Shown here: positions 44,889-54,130 of the stretch, in pieces
Numbering within the stretch: position 1 is the stretch's first letter
How the letters are laid out: each line of letters starts with the position of its first letter
NCBI RefSeq assembly: GCF_000192475.1
Contig: NZ_AEYW01000013.1
Location: 1-64,000 of the forward strand
DNA length: 64,000 nt
Direction: 5' to 3'
Origin: Ruegeria conchae
GTDB lineage: Bacteria > Pseudomonadota > Alphaproteobacteria > Rhodobacterales > Rhodobacteraceae
Translations under genes and position numbers: made by a program
The notes under the pieces: generated by a model
Databases searched by the model: none
What the model was told of the DNA's origin: nothing
Seen by the model: the letters and a program-made list of their open reading frames with translations, nothing else

Positions 44889-45350
44889 ATGATTCAATAC
44901 GCATTGAAATGTAGCCAAGGCCACAGCTTTGATAGCTGGTTCCAATCAGCCGCTGCGTTTGACAAGTTGGCAAACACCGGGTTGGTCACCTGCGCCGTTT
45001 GTGGTTGCGATCAGGTGGAAAAGGCGATCATGACACCGCGGGTTCGGCCTGCACGAGATACCGTTGCCAATACAACTCCGGCGCCGACGCCAGCGCCAGC
45101 AGATGAGATCAATATGGCAAAACCTTCGCCCGAGATCCAAGAAGTGTTGAGCGAACTGCGTCGCAAGGTCGAAGAAAACTCTGACTATGTCGGCAAGGAT
45201 TTCGCCAGCGAGGCGCGCAAAATACATTTAGGTGATGCGCCTGAGCGCGCCATCTATGGTGAGGCACAGCCCGAAGAGGCGCAGTCACTGATCGAAGATG
45301 GCGTGCCCGTCGCGCCACTGCCGTTTGTCCCCAGCCGTAAGACCAACTGA
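44889..45350 (+). CDS. DUF1178 family protein
   Basis: A 153-residue protein of unknown function typical of alphaproteobacteria. The N-terminus resembles a zinc ribbon: MIQYALKCSQGHSFDSWF (Cys8, His12) and a second pair CAVCGC (Cys35, Cys38). A Pro/Ala linker (~60-72) separates it from a conserved C-terminal block, GKDFASEARKIHLGDAPER and AIYGEA. It is 3 bp upstream of the SDR gene, so the two are probably co-transcribed. Confidence 0.9.
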   Translation: MIQYALKCSQGHSFDSWFQSAAAFDKLANTGLVTCAVCGCDQVEKAIMTPRVRPARDTVANTTPAPTPAPADEINMAKPSPEIQEVLSELRRKVEENSDYVGKDFASEARKIHLGDAPERAIYGEAQPEEAQSLIEDGVPVAPLPFVPSRKTN

Positions 45351-45353
45351 CAA

Positions 45354-45992
45354 ATGCATATCGTTATTACTGGCGCGAACCGGGGGATCGGAAAAACCCT
45401 TGCGGATCAATACCGTGCCGCAGGCCAAGAAGTGATAGGGACGTCACGAGACGGCAGTGCCGACATCGTTTTAGATGTCACAGATCCGGCCCATCACGCG
45501 GCGATGGCCGAGCAATTACAAGGTCGCCCGATCGATCTTCTGATCTGCAATGCGGGTGTGTATCTGGACAAAGGACACGACCTTAACGGTTATCCCGCCG
45601 AGATGTGGGCGCAGAGCTTCGCCACCAATGTGACCGGCGTGTTCCTGACTATTCAATCACTATTGCCGAACCTGCGTGCGGGGCGGGGCCGAATTGCGAT
45701 TGTCTCTTCTCAGATGGCATCACATACGCGTGCACCCGGTGGCAGCTATATCTATCGCGCTTCAAAAGCAGCGGTTCTGAACCTTGGTCGCAACCTTGCG
45801 TCGGATCTACAGGCAGATGGAATCGCGGTCGGAATCTATCATCCGGGTTGGGTGCAGACCGATATGGGCGGAACCAGCGCAGAGATCAGCGTAGATCAAG
45901 CGGCGGTTGGCCTGATCGAGCGCTTTGCGGCGCTTTCGCTCGACACCACCGGTTGTTTTGAAACCTGGGACGGTCGCGCACACCCTTACTGA
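45354..45992 (+). CDS. short-chain dehydrogenase/reductase
   Basis: Classical SDR oxidoreductase of 212 residues. The cofactor loop is TGANRGIG (6-13), the NAG motif is at 66-68, the catalytic pair is Tyr134 and Lys138 (YRASK), and VSSQMAS holds the Ser. Acidic or basic selectors do not settle NAD or NADP. The length is at the short end. It resembles CsgA-like SDRs. It converges on the next gene with a 7-bp overlap of coding ends. Confidence 0.9.
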   Translation: MHIVITGANRGIGKTLADQYRAAGQEVIGTSRDGSADIVLDVTDPAHHAAMAEQLQGRPIDLLICNAGVYLDKGHDLNGYPAEMWAQSFATNVTGVFLTIQSLLPNLRAGRGRIAIVSSQMASHTRAPGGSYIYRASKAAVLNLGRNLASDLQADGIAVGIYHPGWVQTDMGGTSAEISVDQAAVGLIERFAALSLDTTGCFETWDGRAHPY

Positions 45993-46342
45993 GTGTTCAA
46001 GGCCGCTTTGGGGAGTTCGTAGACTTCTCCGGGCTCGATGAAAATCACCATAATGTCGCCGCGTGTTTCATATGTCAGATTCGATGTCGAACTGCTGGAA
46101 TCAGGCACGCCCTTGGTAAAATAGATCCGCCGCACCTCGCCGGTGTTCAACTGTACCGCCAGCGTCGCGGTTCCATCTTCACGCTTGCGCAATTCGGCAG
46201 GACAGCTGGCCAGTGTGTCACCCGCCAAAGCCGCGCAAGGTACCGTGCCCAGTGAATTCTCACCGTCCGTTCCCGACAGGGTGGCCACTTGGGCATTGGC
46301 AGCGGTTGAGATCAGAGTCAGGGCAAGGGCAAAGCGGAACAT
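45986..46342 (-). CDS. small exported protein of unknown function
   Basis: A 118-residue protein with a signal peptide (MFRFALALTLISTAANAQ) and no family I recognise. The mature part has two Cys (VPCAALAG and LASCPAEL) suited to a disulfide, a basic RKREDGTATLAVQLN strand and a C-terminal DIMVIFIEPGEVYELP. The start is ATG 46342, behind AGAGG; the longer frame to 46591 runs antisense to the start of lysC and is rejected. It is convergent with the SDR gene. Confidence 0.75.
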   Translation of the reverse strand: MFRFALALTLISTAANAQVATLSGTDGENSLGTVPCAALAGDTLASCPAELRKREDGTATLAVQLNTGEVRRIYFTKGVPDSSSSTSNLTYETRGDIMVIFIEPGEVYELPKAALNTQ

Positions 46343-46496
46343 GGAAATCCTCTTGGAATAAGATGTTGATGGAACGCTTACATCACGTGCGATCAAAGTA
46401 AAGCTCTGCTGCGCAGACTTTGCCCACTTGCCCTTACGCCCCCCCTCGCATAAGACGCACGGGATCAGAAATTCAAGGCGCGGAGACTTTGGCCTC

Positions 46497-47735
46497 ATGC
46501 CCGTACTCGTGATGAAATTCGGCGGCACGTCGGTCGCCAATCTGGACCGGATCCGCCGTGCTGCAAAACGGGTCGGTGTCGAGGTCGCCAAGGGCTATGA
46601 CGTGATCGTAATCGTTTCGGCCATGTCGGGTAAAACCAACGAACTGGTAGGTTGGGTCGATGAAATCTCGCCCCTCTATGATGCGCGAGAATACGATGCC
46701 GTTGTCTCTTCGGGTGAAAATGTGACCGCAGGCCTGATGGCGTTGACGCTGCAAGAAATGGAAATCCCGGCGCGCAGTTGGCAGGGCTGGCAGGTGCCTC
46801 TGATCACGAACGGCGCCCATTCGGCTGCCCGGATCGAAGAGATCCCGCCGGAGAACATTACTCAGAAGTTTGACGAAGGCATGCGTGTTGCGGTGGTGGC
46901 AGGCTTTCAGGGCATCAGCCCCGAAGGACGGATCACCACATTGGGCCGCGGTGGGTCTGATACTACCGCCGTGGCATTCGCTGCAGCGTTCGACGCCGAG
47001 CGCTGTGATATCTACACAGATGTGGACGGCGTCTACACCACCGACCCGCGCATCTGCGAGAAAGCGCGCAAGCTGGATCGGATCTCGTTTGAGGAAATGC
47101 TCGAACTGGCCTCTCTGGGGGCCAAGGTGCTACAAACCCGCTCGGTCGAGCTGGCGATGCGCTACAAGGTGAAACTGCGCGTTCTCTCAAGCTTTGAGGA
47201 ACAATCCGACGAGGCTGGTACGCTGGTCGTCGACGAGGAGGAAATCATGGAATCCAATGTAGTCTCGGGCGTGGCCTATTCACGGGATGAGGCAAAGATG
47301 ACCGTTGTCTCGGTTGCCGACCGTCCCGGAATCGCCTCGATCATCTTCACCGCACTCAGCGATGAAGGCATCAACGTTGACATGATCGTCCAGAACATCT
47401 CGGACGAAGGGCGCACGGATATGACATTCTCGTGCCCAACCAATCAGGTTGCGCGTGCCGAAAAGGCACTGCTGGCGATCAAGGAACAGGGTGAGCTGAA
47501 CTATGCCGAACTGGTTGCTGACGAAGATGTCTGCAAGGTGTCGGTTGTGGGGATCGGCATGCGCTCGCAATCTGGTGTTGCGGCCAAGATGTTCAAGATT
47601 CTCTCGGATGAGGGGATCAACATCAAGGTCATTACAACCTCCGAGATAAAAATTTCCGTCCTGATCGACAGGAAATACATGGAACTTGCGGTTCAGGCAC
47701 TGCATGATGCCTTTGAACTGGACAAGGCGGCCTGA
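46497..47735 (+). CDS. lysC: aspartate kinase
   Basis: First enzyme of the aspartate-derived amino-acid pathway, 412 residues. KFGGTS (7-12) binds ATP, GRGGSDTTA is the substrate region, and two C-terminal ACT domains (RPGIASIIFTALSDEGINVD and VGIGMRSQSGVAAKMF) give feedback control by lysine and threonine. The start is ATG 46497 (MPVLVMKFGG), which fits the family; the frame is open upstream to 46428. ptsP follows 45 bp downstream, a common alphaproteobacterial pair. Confidence 0.96.
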   Translation: MPVLVMKFGGTSVANLDRIRRAAKRVGVEVAKGYDVIVIVSAMSGKTNELVGWVDEISPLYDAREYDAVVSSGENVTAGLMALTLQEMEIPARSWQGWQVPLITNGAHSAARIEEIPPENITQKFDEGMRVAVVAGFQGISPEGRITTLGRGGSDTTAVAFAAAFDAERCDIYTDVDGVYTTDPRICEKARKLDRISFEEMLELASLGAKVLQTRSVELAMRYKVKLRVLSSFEEQSDEAGTLVVDEEEIMESNVVSGVAYSRDEAKMTVVSVADRPGIASIIFTALSDEGINVDMIVQNISDEGRTDMTFSCPTNQVARAEKALLAIKEQGELNYAELVADEDVCKVSVVGIGMRSQSGVAAKMFKILSDEGINIKVITTSEIKISVLIDRKYMELAVQALHDAFELDKAA

Positions 47736-47780
47736 GTTTTCAGCCACGTGTCCCGTCTGAAACCGTAACGTGGGTGGGCC

Positions 47781-50024
47781 ATGGCGGAAGGCACGGAAAC
47801 TGAATCTCGCAAGCTGCTGGGGCGGCTGCGCGAAGAAATGGCCAGCGAGGCCGCTGGTCAGGAACGTCTTGACCGGATCACGCATCTGATCGCAGACAGT
47901 ACCGAACGCGAAGTGTGCTCGATCTATCTGTTTCGCGATGAAGACACGCTGGAGCTTTGCGCCACAGAAGGTTTATCACCCGAAGCCGTGCACCAGACCC
48001 GGATGCGTATGGGTGAAGGGCTGGTTGGGCGCGTCGCCAAGTACGGCAAGGTGGTCAACACCGCCGATGCGCCGTCAGCCAAGGGGTTCCGGTACATGCC
48101 GGAAACCGGCGAGGAACGGTATTCGTCTTTTCTGGGTGTTCCAGTGCAACGCCTGGGCCAAAAGCTGGGCGTGTTGGTGGTGCAGTCACGGGACGCGCGT
48201 GAGTTTTCAGCGGATGAGGTCTATGCGCTGGAAGTGGTCGCGATGGTTCTGGCTGAAATGGCCGAACTGGGCGCGTTCGTGGGCGAAGGCGCAGCCTTAT
48301 CACCGCTTCATCAGCAGTCGGTGCAATTGAACGGGGGACCTGCGCAGGAAGGGTCTGCCGAAGGTCATGTTTGGCTGCACGAGCCACGCGTTGTCGTCAC
48401 CAACCCAATCGCTGAAGATCCGCATCGTGAGCGCGAGCGGCTGACCGAGGCAGTTGAAGAGCTACGCGTTGGTGTCGACAAGATGCTTGAGATTTCTCAG
48501 GGCGGCGACAAGGAGCAGTTGCAGGTTCTGGAAGCTTACCGGATGTTCGCCAACTCCAAAGGCTGGATGCGCCGGATGGAGGAAGACATCGCCCTTGGCC
48601 TCAGCGCCGAGGCGGCGGTCGAGAAAGAGCAATCCCAGGCCCGCGCCCGCATGGGGCAGGTCACCGATCCGTACTTGCGTGAACGGCTGGCAGATCTGGA
48701 CGACCTCAGCAACCGGTTACTACGGATTTTGACCGGCCAGGGCAATGGCAACGGGGCTGATCTGCCGCCCGATCCGATCCTGATCGCCCGTAACATCGGC
48801 CCTGGAGACTTGCTGGAATATGGCCGATCGCTCAAAGGCATCGTGTTGGAAGAAGGCTCGGTTGGCAGCCATGCAACCATCGTAGCGCGCGCACTGGCGA
48901 TCCCGCTGGTGGTGCATGTGGGCCGTATCACAACCGAAGCACTGAATGGTGATCACATTCTGGTTGATGGGGATAGCGGCGTTGTGCATCTGCGACCCGA
49001 AGACACCGTGGTCAGTGCCTTCCGCGACAAGATCGCTATGGAGGCTAAGGCGCAGGAACGCTACGCGTCGATCCGCGAAACACCGACGGTGACGCAGGAT
49101 GGTGCGCGTATCAACATGGTGATGAACGCGGGTTTGATGGCCGATTTGCCATCACTGAATAACTCGGGTGCCGAAGGCGTGGGTCTGTTCCGCACCGAGC
49201 TGCAATTCCTGATCCGCAATCAGATGCCCAAGCGATCCGAGCTTGTAACGCAATACAAACGGGTCCTGGATGCGGCGGGCGAAAAGCGAGTGGTGTTCCG
49301 AACATTGGATATCGGGTCGGACAAGGTTCTGCCCTACATGAAGCATGTGGAAGAACCGAATCCGGCGCTGGGCTGGCGCGCAATTCGCGTCGGACTGGAC
49401 AAACGCGGCGTGATGCGGATGCAGCTGCAGGCGCTGATCCGTGCCGCCGATGGACGACCCCTGACGGTCATGTTCCCGTTTGTCGCGCAGGCAGATGAAT
49501 TCAGGGAAGCGCGCTGGGAGGTCAAGAAAACCATCGAACGTGAACGTCGGCTGGGTCACGTCTTGCCCGAAACACTCGAGGTTGGGGCGATGCTGGAAAC
49601 GCCCTCGCTCGCCTTTGCGCCACAGAAGTTCTTTGACGAGGTGGGCTTTATCTCGATCGGTGGCAACGACTTGAAACAATTCTTCTTCGCCGCCGACCGC
49701 GAGAATGAGCTGGTGCGTCGTCGTTATGATACGTTGAACGTCAGCTTTCTGAGTTTTATCGAACGTATTGTGGAACGATGCGCGATTTCCGAAACTCCGC
49801 TTAGCTTCTGTGGTGAAGATGCCGGTCGCCCGGTCGAGGCGCTGTGCCTCGCTGCGATGGGTATTCGGACGCTGTCGATGCGCCCCGCTTCAATCGGGCC
49901 GGTCAAAAGCCTGATGCTGCGATCGAACCTTCAGGAAGTGCGCAAGATTATCGCCGATGCCCGCCATCGCGGCGAACAATCCGTGCGACCTGCGGTGATG
50001 GATTGGCTGCGGACACAATCCTGA
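47781..50024 (+). CDS. ptsP: GAF-domain phosphoenolpyruvate-protein phosphotransferase (PTS-Ntr EI)
   Basis: First component of the nitrogen-related PTS, 747 residues, which phosphorylates NPr from PEP and controls rather than transports. The N-terminal GAF domain (~25-165) is the nitrogen-sensing input. The phosphocarrier domain has the active-site His364 in GSVGSHATIVAR. The PEP-binding TIM barrel follows with EGVGLFRTELQFL, RTLDIGSDKVLPY and the C-terminal FCGEDAGRPVEALCLAAMGI. NPr and EIIA genes are not in the window. Confidence 0.95.
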   Translation: MAEGTETESRKLLGRLREEMASEAAGQERLDRITHLIADSTEREVCSIYLFRDEDTLELCATEGLSPEAVHQTRMRMGEGLVGRVAKYGKVVNTADAPSAKGFRYMPETGEERYSSFLGVPVQRLGQKLGVLVVQSRDAREFSADEVYALEVVAMVLAEMAELGAFVGEGAALSPLHQQSVQLNGGPAQEGSAEGHVWLHEPRVVVTNPIAEDPHRERERLTEAVEELRVGVDKMLEISQGGDKEQLQVLEAYRMFANSKGWMRRMEEDIALGLSAEAAVEKEQSQARARMGQVTDPYLRERLADLDDLSNRLLRILTGQGNGNGADLPPDPILIARNIGPGDLLEYGRSLKGIVLEEGSVGSHATIVARALAIPLVVHVGRITTEALNGDHILVDGDSGVVHLRPEDTVVSAFRDKIAMEAKAQERYASIRETPTVTQDGARINMVMNAGLMADLPSLNNSGAEGVGLFRTELQFLIRNQMPKRSELVTQYKRVLDAAGEKRVVFRTLDIGSDKVLPYMKHVEEPNPALGWRAIRVGLDKRGVMRMQLQALIRAADGRPLTVMFPFVAQADEFREARWEVKKTIERERRLGHVLPETLEVGAMLETPSLAFAPQKFFDEVGFISIGGNDLKQFFFAADRENELVRRRYDTLNVSFLSFIERIVERCAISETPLSFCGEDAGRPVEALCLAAMGIRTLSMRPASIGPVKSLMLRSNLQEVRKIIADARHRGEQSVRPAVMDWLRTQS

Positions 50025-50058
50025 CCGGCCTTCTGCGATGTTGATTGTAAATCCGAGC

Positions 50059-50087
50059 TTGATTTTTGCGTTCGGGTTTCTTATTCA
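50059..50087 (+). promoter_or_regulatory. candidate sigma-70-type promoter of zwf-edd-eda
   Basis: TTGATT (50059-50064) and TATTCA (50082-50087) are separated by 17 bp, the ideal spacing. They lie about 100 bp before zwf with nothing else in the gap. The predicted start of transcription, near 50094, falls at the left edge of the operator at 50096. Confidence 0.5.
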
Positions 50088-50095
50088 GCCGATGA

Positions 50096-50111
50096 ATGTT
50101 AGCGATAACAT
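50096..50111. promoter_or_regulatory. 16-bp palindromic operator upstream of zwf
   Basis: ATGTTAGCGATAACAT is a 6+6 perfect inverted repeat around GCGA. It has the form of a LacI-family operator, like those for gluconate/6-phosphogluconate-responsive regulators of the Entner-Doudoroff pathway. Its place at the expected transcription start suits repression. The regulator is not in the window. Confidence 0.6.
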
Positions 50112-50188
50112 GAATTATGACGCACATGCGTTAAGTCCCGGACTGAATCCTTGCCTAATCTGGCGGGGAAGTCGAAAGGAGCCTTGCA

Positions 50189-51634
50189 ATGGTCTCACGC
50201 GTAATTCCGGTTGATCCGTTCGACCTTGTTTTGTTCGGCGCGACGGGCGATCTGGCGCAACGCAAGATCCTGCCGGGCCTGTATCACCGGTTCGAGGTCG
50301 GCCAGATGCCGGAGGATGCGCGCATCATCGGAACCGCCAGATCCGATATGGACAGTGATGGGTTCCGCGAACAGCTGCGTACTTCGATGCAAGAGTTTGC
50401 GCCAGGATTCAAAAAAGACACGCTTGATCGCTTTCTCTCTCGCGTCGATTATGTTCCGGTTGATGCACTGGGTGATGCGGGTTGGCCCGATTTGGCTAAG
50501 GCACTGCGTCCGGATGTGGTGCGCGCATTTTATTTGTCCGTGGGCCCAAGTCTCTTCTCAGGTATCGCACAACGTCTGAACGATAACGGGTTGGCCACGC
50601 TAGACAGTCGTATCGTAGTCGAGAAACCTTTTGGTCACGATCTGGCATCAGCCAAAGCATTGAATGAGGGCCTGCGCGCCTGTTTCGAAGAGCATCAGAT
50701 TTACCGGATCGACCACTATCTGGGCAAAGAAACCGTGCAGAACCTGATGGCACTGCGCTTTGCCAACTCGCTATTCGAACCGCTCTGGAATGCCACCCAT
50801 GTGGACCATGTTCAGATCACCGTGGCCGAGACAGTGGGCGTCGAGGGTCGCGGCGCTTATTACGATCAGTCCGGCGCAATCCGGGACATGATTCAGAACC
50901 ACCTTGTTCAATTGCTGTGCCTGACGGCGATGGAACCGCCTTCAAAATTCTCACCCAACGCTGTGCGCGATGAGAAGGTCAAAGTGATCGAAGCGCTGGA
51001 ACCGGTGGAACCCAAGGATATCGCTCGTGGCCAGTACCGCACCGAAAAAGGGGGCGATGGCTATCTGGATCACGTCGGCAACCCCGCCAGCCGTACCGAG
51101 AGTTTTATTGCGCTCAAGGCCCATATTGGCAATTGGCGTTGGGCCGGAGTGCCATTCTATCTGCGCACGGGTAAACGACTGCGAGCGCGCGAATCCGAGA
51201 TAGCGGTGTTCTTCCGCGACCCACCGCACACGATCTTCCCGAATGTTGGACCTTTGCACGGCAACGTGCTGGTAATCCGCCTGCAACCGGACGAGGGCAT
51301 AACTCTGCGCACCACGATCAAAGAACCGGGGCAGGGTGGGTTCCGCCTGTCCGATGTGGCGCTGGACATGAGCTTTGCCGACGCGCTGGGCGATGATGGA
51401 CAATCGCCCGACGCGTACGAACGCCTGATCATGGATGTGATCCGCGGCGACCAGACCCTGTTCATGCGTGGTGACGAGGCCGAGGCCGCCTGGGCTTGGG
51501 TTGATCCCATCATTCACGGCTGGGAAGAGCGTGGCGACAAGCCCGCGAAATACGATCAGGGCAGCTCGGGGCCAGAGGAAGCATTGATGCTGATGCATCG
51601 CGATGGGCGCCGCTGGCGTCAGATCGGAGGATAA
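50189..51634 (+). CDS. zwf: glucose-6-phosphate 1-dehydrogenase
   Basis: Oxidises glucose-6-phosphate to 6-phosphogluconolactone with NAD(P), 481 residues. GATGDLAQRK (17-26) is the cofactor loop, EKPFG (145-149) is conserved, and RIDHYLGK (173-180) contains the catalytic His and Lys. GAAAGGAG lies before ATG 50189. It is the first gene of an Entner-Doudoroff operon, with edd starting two bases after its stop. A gene for 6-phosphogluconolactonase, often placed between, is missing here. Confidence 0.97.
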   Translation: MVSRVIPVDPFDLVLFGATGDLAQRKILPGLYHRFEVGQMPEDARIIGTARSDMDSDGFREQLRTSMQEFAPGFKKDTLDRFLSRVDYVPVDALGDAGWPDLAKALRPDVVRAFYLSVGPSLFSGIAQRLNDNGLATLDSRIVVEKPFGHDLASAKALNEGLRACFEEHQIYRIDHYLGKETVQNLMALRFANSLFEPLWNATHVDHVQITVAETVGVEGRGAYYDQSGAIRDMIQNHLVQLLCLTAMEPPSKFSPNAVRDEKVKVIEALEPVEPKDIARGQYRTEKGGDGYLDHVGNPASRTESFIALKAHIGNWRWAGVPFYLRTGKRLRARESEIAVFFRDPPHTIFPNVGPLHGNVLVIRLQPDEGITLRTTIKEPGQGGFRLSDVALDMSFADALGDDGQSPDAYERLIMDVIRGDQTLFMRGDEAEAAWAWVDPIIHGWEERGDKPAKYDQGSSGPEEALMLMHRDGRRWRQIGG

Positions 51635-51636
51635 TC

Positions 51637-53442
51637 ATGGTCAACACAGTTATATCCGACGTCACCAAACGCATCATCGACCGCAGCGCTGACCTGCGCG
51701 GCCCGCACCTAGAACGGATGGAGCAAGCCAAATCCAAAGGCCCAGCCCGCGCGCATCTGTCCTGCAGCGGTCAGGCTCATGCCTATGCTGGTGCCGGAGA
51801 GGATCAGAACTCCATGGCAACCGGCACCGCAGGAAACCTCGGCATCGTCACCGCCTATAACGACATGCTTTCTGCTCACCAGCCGTTCGAACGCTACCCC
51901 GGCCTGATCCGTGATGCGATCCGCGCAGCAGGCGGCACCGCGCAGGTCGCGGGCGGGGTTCCGGCAATGTGTGATGGCGTGACACAAGGTGAGGCGGGGA
52001 TGGAACTGTCCCTGTTCTCGCGTGACGTGATCGCGCTGGCGACGGGCGTGGCTCTCAGCCACAACACCTATGATGCAGCTGTGTTCCTTGGCGTCTGTGA
52101 CAAGATTGTCCCCGGTCTGGTGATCGGTGCGCAGGCGTTCGGCCATTTGCCAGCCGTCTTCCTACCCGCCGGTCCCATGACCAGCGGCCTGCCGAATGAC
52201 GAAAAGGCCAAGATCCGCCAGAAATTCGCTGCAGGAGAAGTGGGCCGCGAGGAACTTATGAAGGCCGAAATGGCCGCCTATCACGGCCCTGGAACCTGTA
52301 CGTTTTACGGAACCGCGAACACCAACCAGATGCTGATGGAGTTCATGGGCCTGCACCTGCCGGGCTCCAGCTTTATCAACCCCAACACACCCCTGCGCGA
52401 TGCGCTGACCGAAGAAGGCGCGCGCCGCGCCCTTTCCCTCAGCGCGTTGGGCAATCACTACACGCCGGTTTGCCAGATCCTTGATGAGCGCGCTTTCGTC
52501 AATGGCATCGTTGGCCTGATGGCCACCGGCGGTTCCACCAACCTACTGATCCACCTGATCGCCATGGCGCGTGCCGGTGGTATCGTGCTGGACTGGGAGG
52601 ATTTTTCTGACATCTCCGCCGTCGTGCCTCTGGTCGCGCGGGTCTATCCCAACGGTTTGGCTGATGTGAACCATTTCCACGCCGCTGGCGGGTTGGGCTT
52701 TGCCATCGGCACTCTGTTGGAAGACGGCCTTCTACACCCCGACACGCTCACCGTCGCCGGTCAGGGCCTGCACAACTACACTAAGGAACCGAAACTGAAA
52801 GACGGCGAATTGGTCTGGGAAGACGGCGCAGGCCACAGTCTGAACGAAAAGATCGTCCGCCCCGCCAAAGACCCGTTCCAGGCCACCGGTGGCCTCTCTC
52901 GCCTGACCGGCAACCTGGGCACAGGCGTCATGAAGGTCTCGGCCGTGGCGCCTGAACACCAAGTGGTCGAAGCGCCCGTTCGTGTGTTCAACGATCAGAA
53001 CGCCGTGAAAGAGGCCTTCAAAGCCGGTGAGTTCACCGATGATGTCATCGTCGTCGTCCGCTTCCAAGGCCCCAAGGCCAATGGCATGCCCGAGCTCCAC
53101 TCTCTGACACCCATCTTGTCAATCCTGCAGGGCAGGGGGCAGAAAGTGGCTCTGGTCACTGATGGCCGGATGTCCGGTGCCTCTGGCAAGGTTCCCGCTG
53201 CCATCCATGTTTGCCCCGAGGCGCTGGACGGCGGAGCCATCGCCTATCTGCAGGACGGTGATCTTTTGCGCGTCGATGCGATCAAGGGCGAGTTGGAAAT
53301 CCTGACCCCCGGCGTTCTCGACCGTGTACCTGCTACTGCAGACCTCACTGCAAACCTACACGGCGTTGGCCGCGACCTCTTCGGCGCATTCCGCCAGAAT
53401 GTCGGCTCAGCCGACACCGGCGCCAGCATTTTCGGAGTTTGA
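51637..53442 (+). CDS. edd: phosphogluconate dehydratase
   Basis: Iron-sulfur dehydratase (601 residues) of the IlvD/Edd family that turns 6-phosphogluconate into KDPG. The cluster Cys blocks are [14 protein letters not shown] and [26 protein letters not shown] supplies the third region. [19 protein letters not shown] near the C-terminus is diagnostic. It begins 2 bp after the zwf stop and ends 4 bp before eda, so the three enzymes are made together. Confidence 0.97.
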   Translation: MVNTVISDVTKRIIDRSADLRGPHLERMEQAKSKGPARAHLSCSGQAHAYAGAGEDQNSMATGTAGNLGIVTAYNDMLSAHQPFERYPGLIRDAIRAAGGTAQVAGGVPAMCDGVTQGEAGMELSLFSRDVIALATGVALSHNTYDAAVFLGVCDKIVPGLVIGAQAFGHLPAVFLPAGPMTSGLPNDEKAKIRQKFAAGEVGREELMKAEMAAYHGPGTCTFYGTANTNQMLMEFMGLHLPGSSFINPNTPLRDALTEEGARRALSLSALGNHYTPVCQILDERAFVNGIVGLMATGGSTNLLIHLIAMARAGGIVLDWEDFSDISAVVPLVARVYPNGLADVNHFHAAGGLGFAIGTLLEDGLLHPDTLTVAGQGLHNYTKEPKLKDGELVWEDGAGHSLNEKIVRPAKDPFQATGGLSRLTGNLGTGVMKVSAVAPEHQVVEAPVRVFNDQNAVKEAFKAGEFTDDVIVVVRFQGPKANGMPELHSLTPILSILQGRGQKVALVTDGRMSGASGKVPAAIHVCPEALDGGAIAYLQDGDLLRVDAIKGELEILTPGVLDRVPATADLTANLHGVGRDLFGAFRQNVGSADTGASIFGV

Positions 53443-53446
53443 CCCA

Positions 53447-54079
53447 ATGTCGAAAACCCAACGCACCCGCGAGATCTGTGCACTGGCCCCGATTGTACCA
53501 GTACTGGTCGTCGACGACGCGTCCCATGCCCGCCCTCTGGCCGAAGCTCTCGTCGCCGGTGGCCTCCCGGCGCTTGAAGTCACCCTGCGCACTCCCGCGG
53601 CGCTGGATGCCATCCGGGCGATGGCCGACGTCCCCGGCGGCGTAGTAGGTGCGGGTACACTGGTCACGCCCGAAGATGTACGCGCTGCCAAAGAGGCTGG
53701 TGCGCAGTTCGGTGTCTCGCCCGGCGCGACTGATGCCCTGATCGCGGCCTGCGAAGCCGAAGGTCTGCCCCTTCTCCCCGGCGCGGCCACCGCAAGCGAA
53801 GCTATGGCCCTGCTGGAAAAGGGTTATGACATGCTGAAATTCTTCCCCGCTGAGGCCTCAGGCGGAGCCCCCGCCCTGAAAGCCATCGGCGCGCCCTTGC
53901 CGCAGATCACCTTCTGCCCAACCGGTGGCGTATCGCCGTCAAATGCCCTCGATTACCTGTCTCTGTCGAATGTTGCCTGCGCAGGTGGCAGCTGGGTCGC
54001 GCCCAAACAAATGGTGCAAACTTGCGACTGGGCTGGAATCGAAACACTTGCGCGCGAGGCCGCCAGTCTGGTGGATTGA
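53447..54079 (+). CDS. eda: KDPG/KHG aldolase
   Basis: Class I aldolase (210 residues) that splits KDPG to pyruvate and glyceraldehyde-3-phosphate, the last step of the pathway encoded here. The Schiff-base lysine is Lys131 in DMLKFFPAEA; Glu44 (LEVTLRTP) is the general base; GAGTLVT is conserved. The start is ATG 53447; the open frame reaches back into edd but has no start signal there. Bifunctional 4-hydroxy-2-oxoglutarate activity is common in the family. Confidence 0.96.
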   Translation: MSKTQRTREICALAPIVPVLVVDDASHARPLAEALVAGGLPALEVTLRTPAALDAIRAMADVPGGVVGAGTLVTPEDVRAAKEAGAQFGVSPGATDALIAACEAEGLPLLPGAATASEAMALLEKGYDMLKFFPAEASGGAPALKAIGAPLPQITFCPTGGVSPSNALDYLSLSNVACAGGSWVAPKQMVQTCDWAGIETLAREAASLVD

Positions 54080-54130
54080 CGTCGCAGGGCGAAACGCTAG
54101 GGTAACCCTCAATTCAGACAGGTTGCCCTC

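Noticed and set aside
46343-46591. N-terminal extension of the small exported protein to 46591
   Set aside because: It would overlap the start of lysC on the other strand, and a signal peptide with a good ribosome site begins at 46342.
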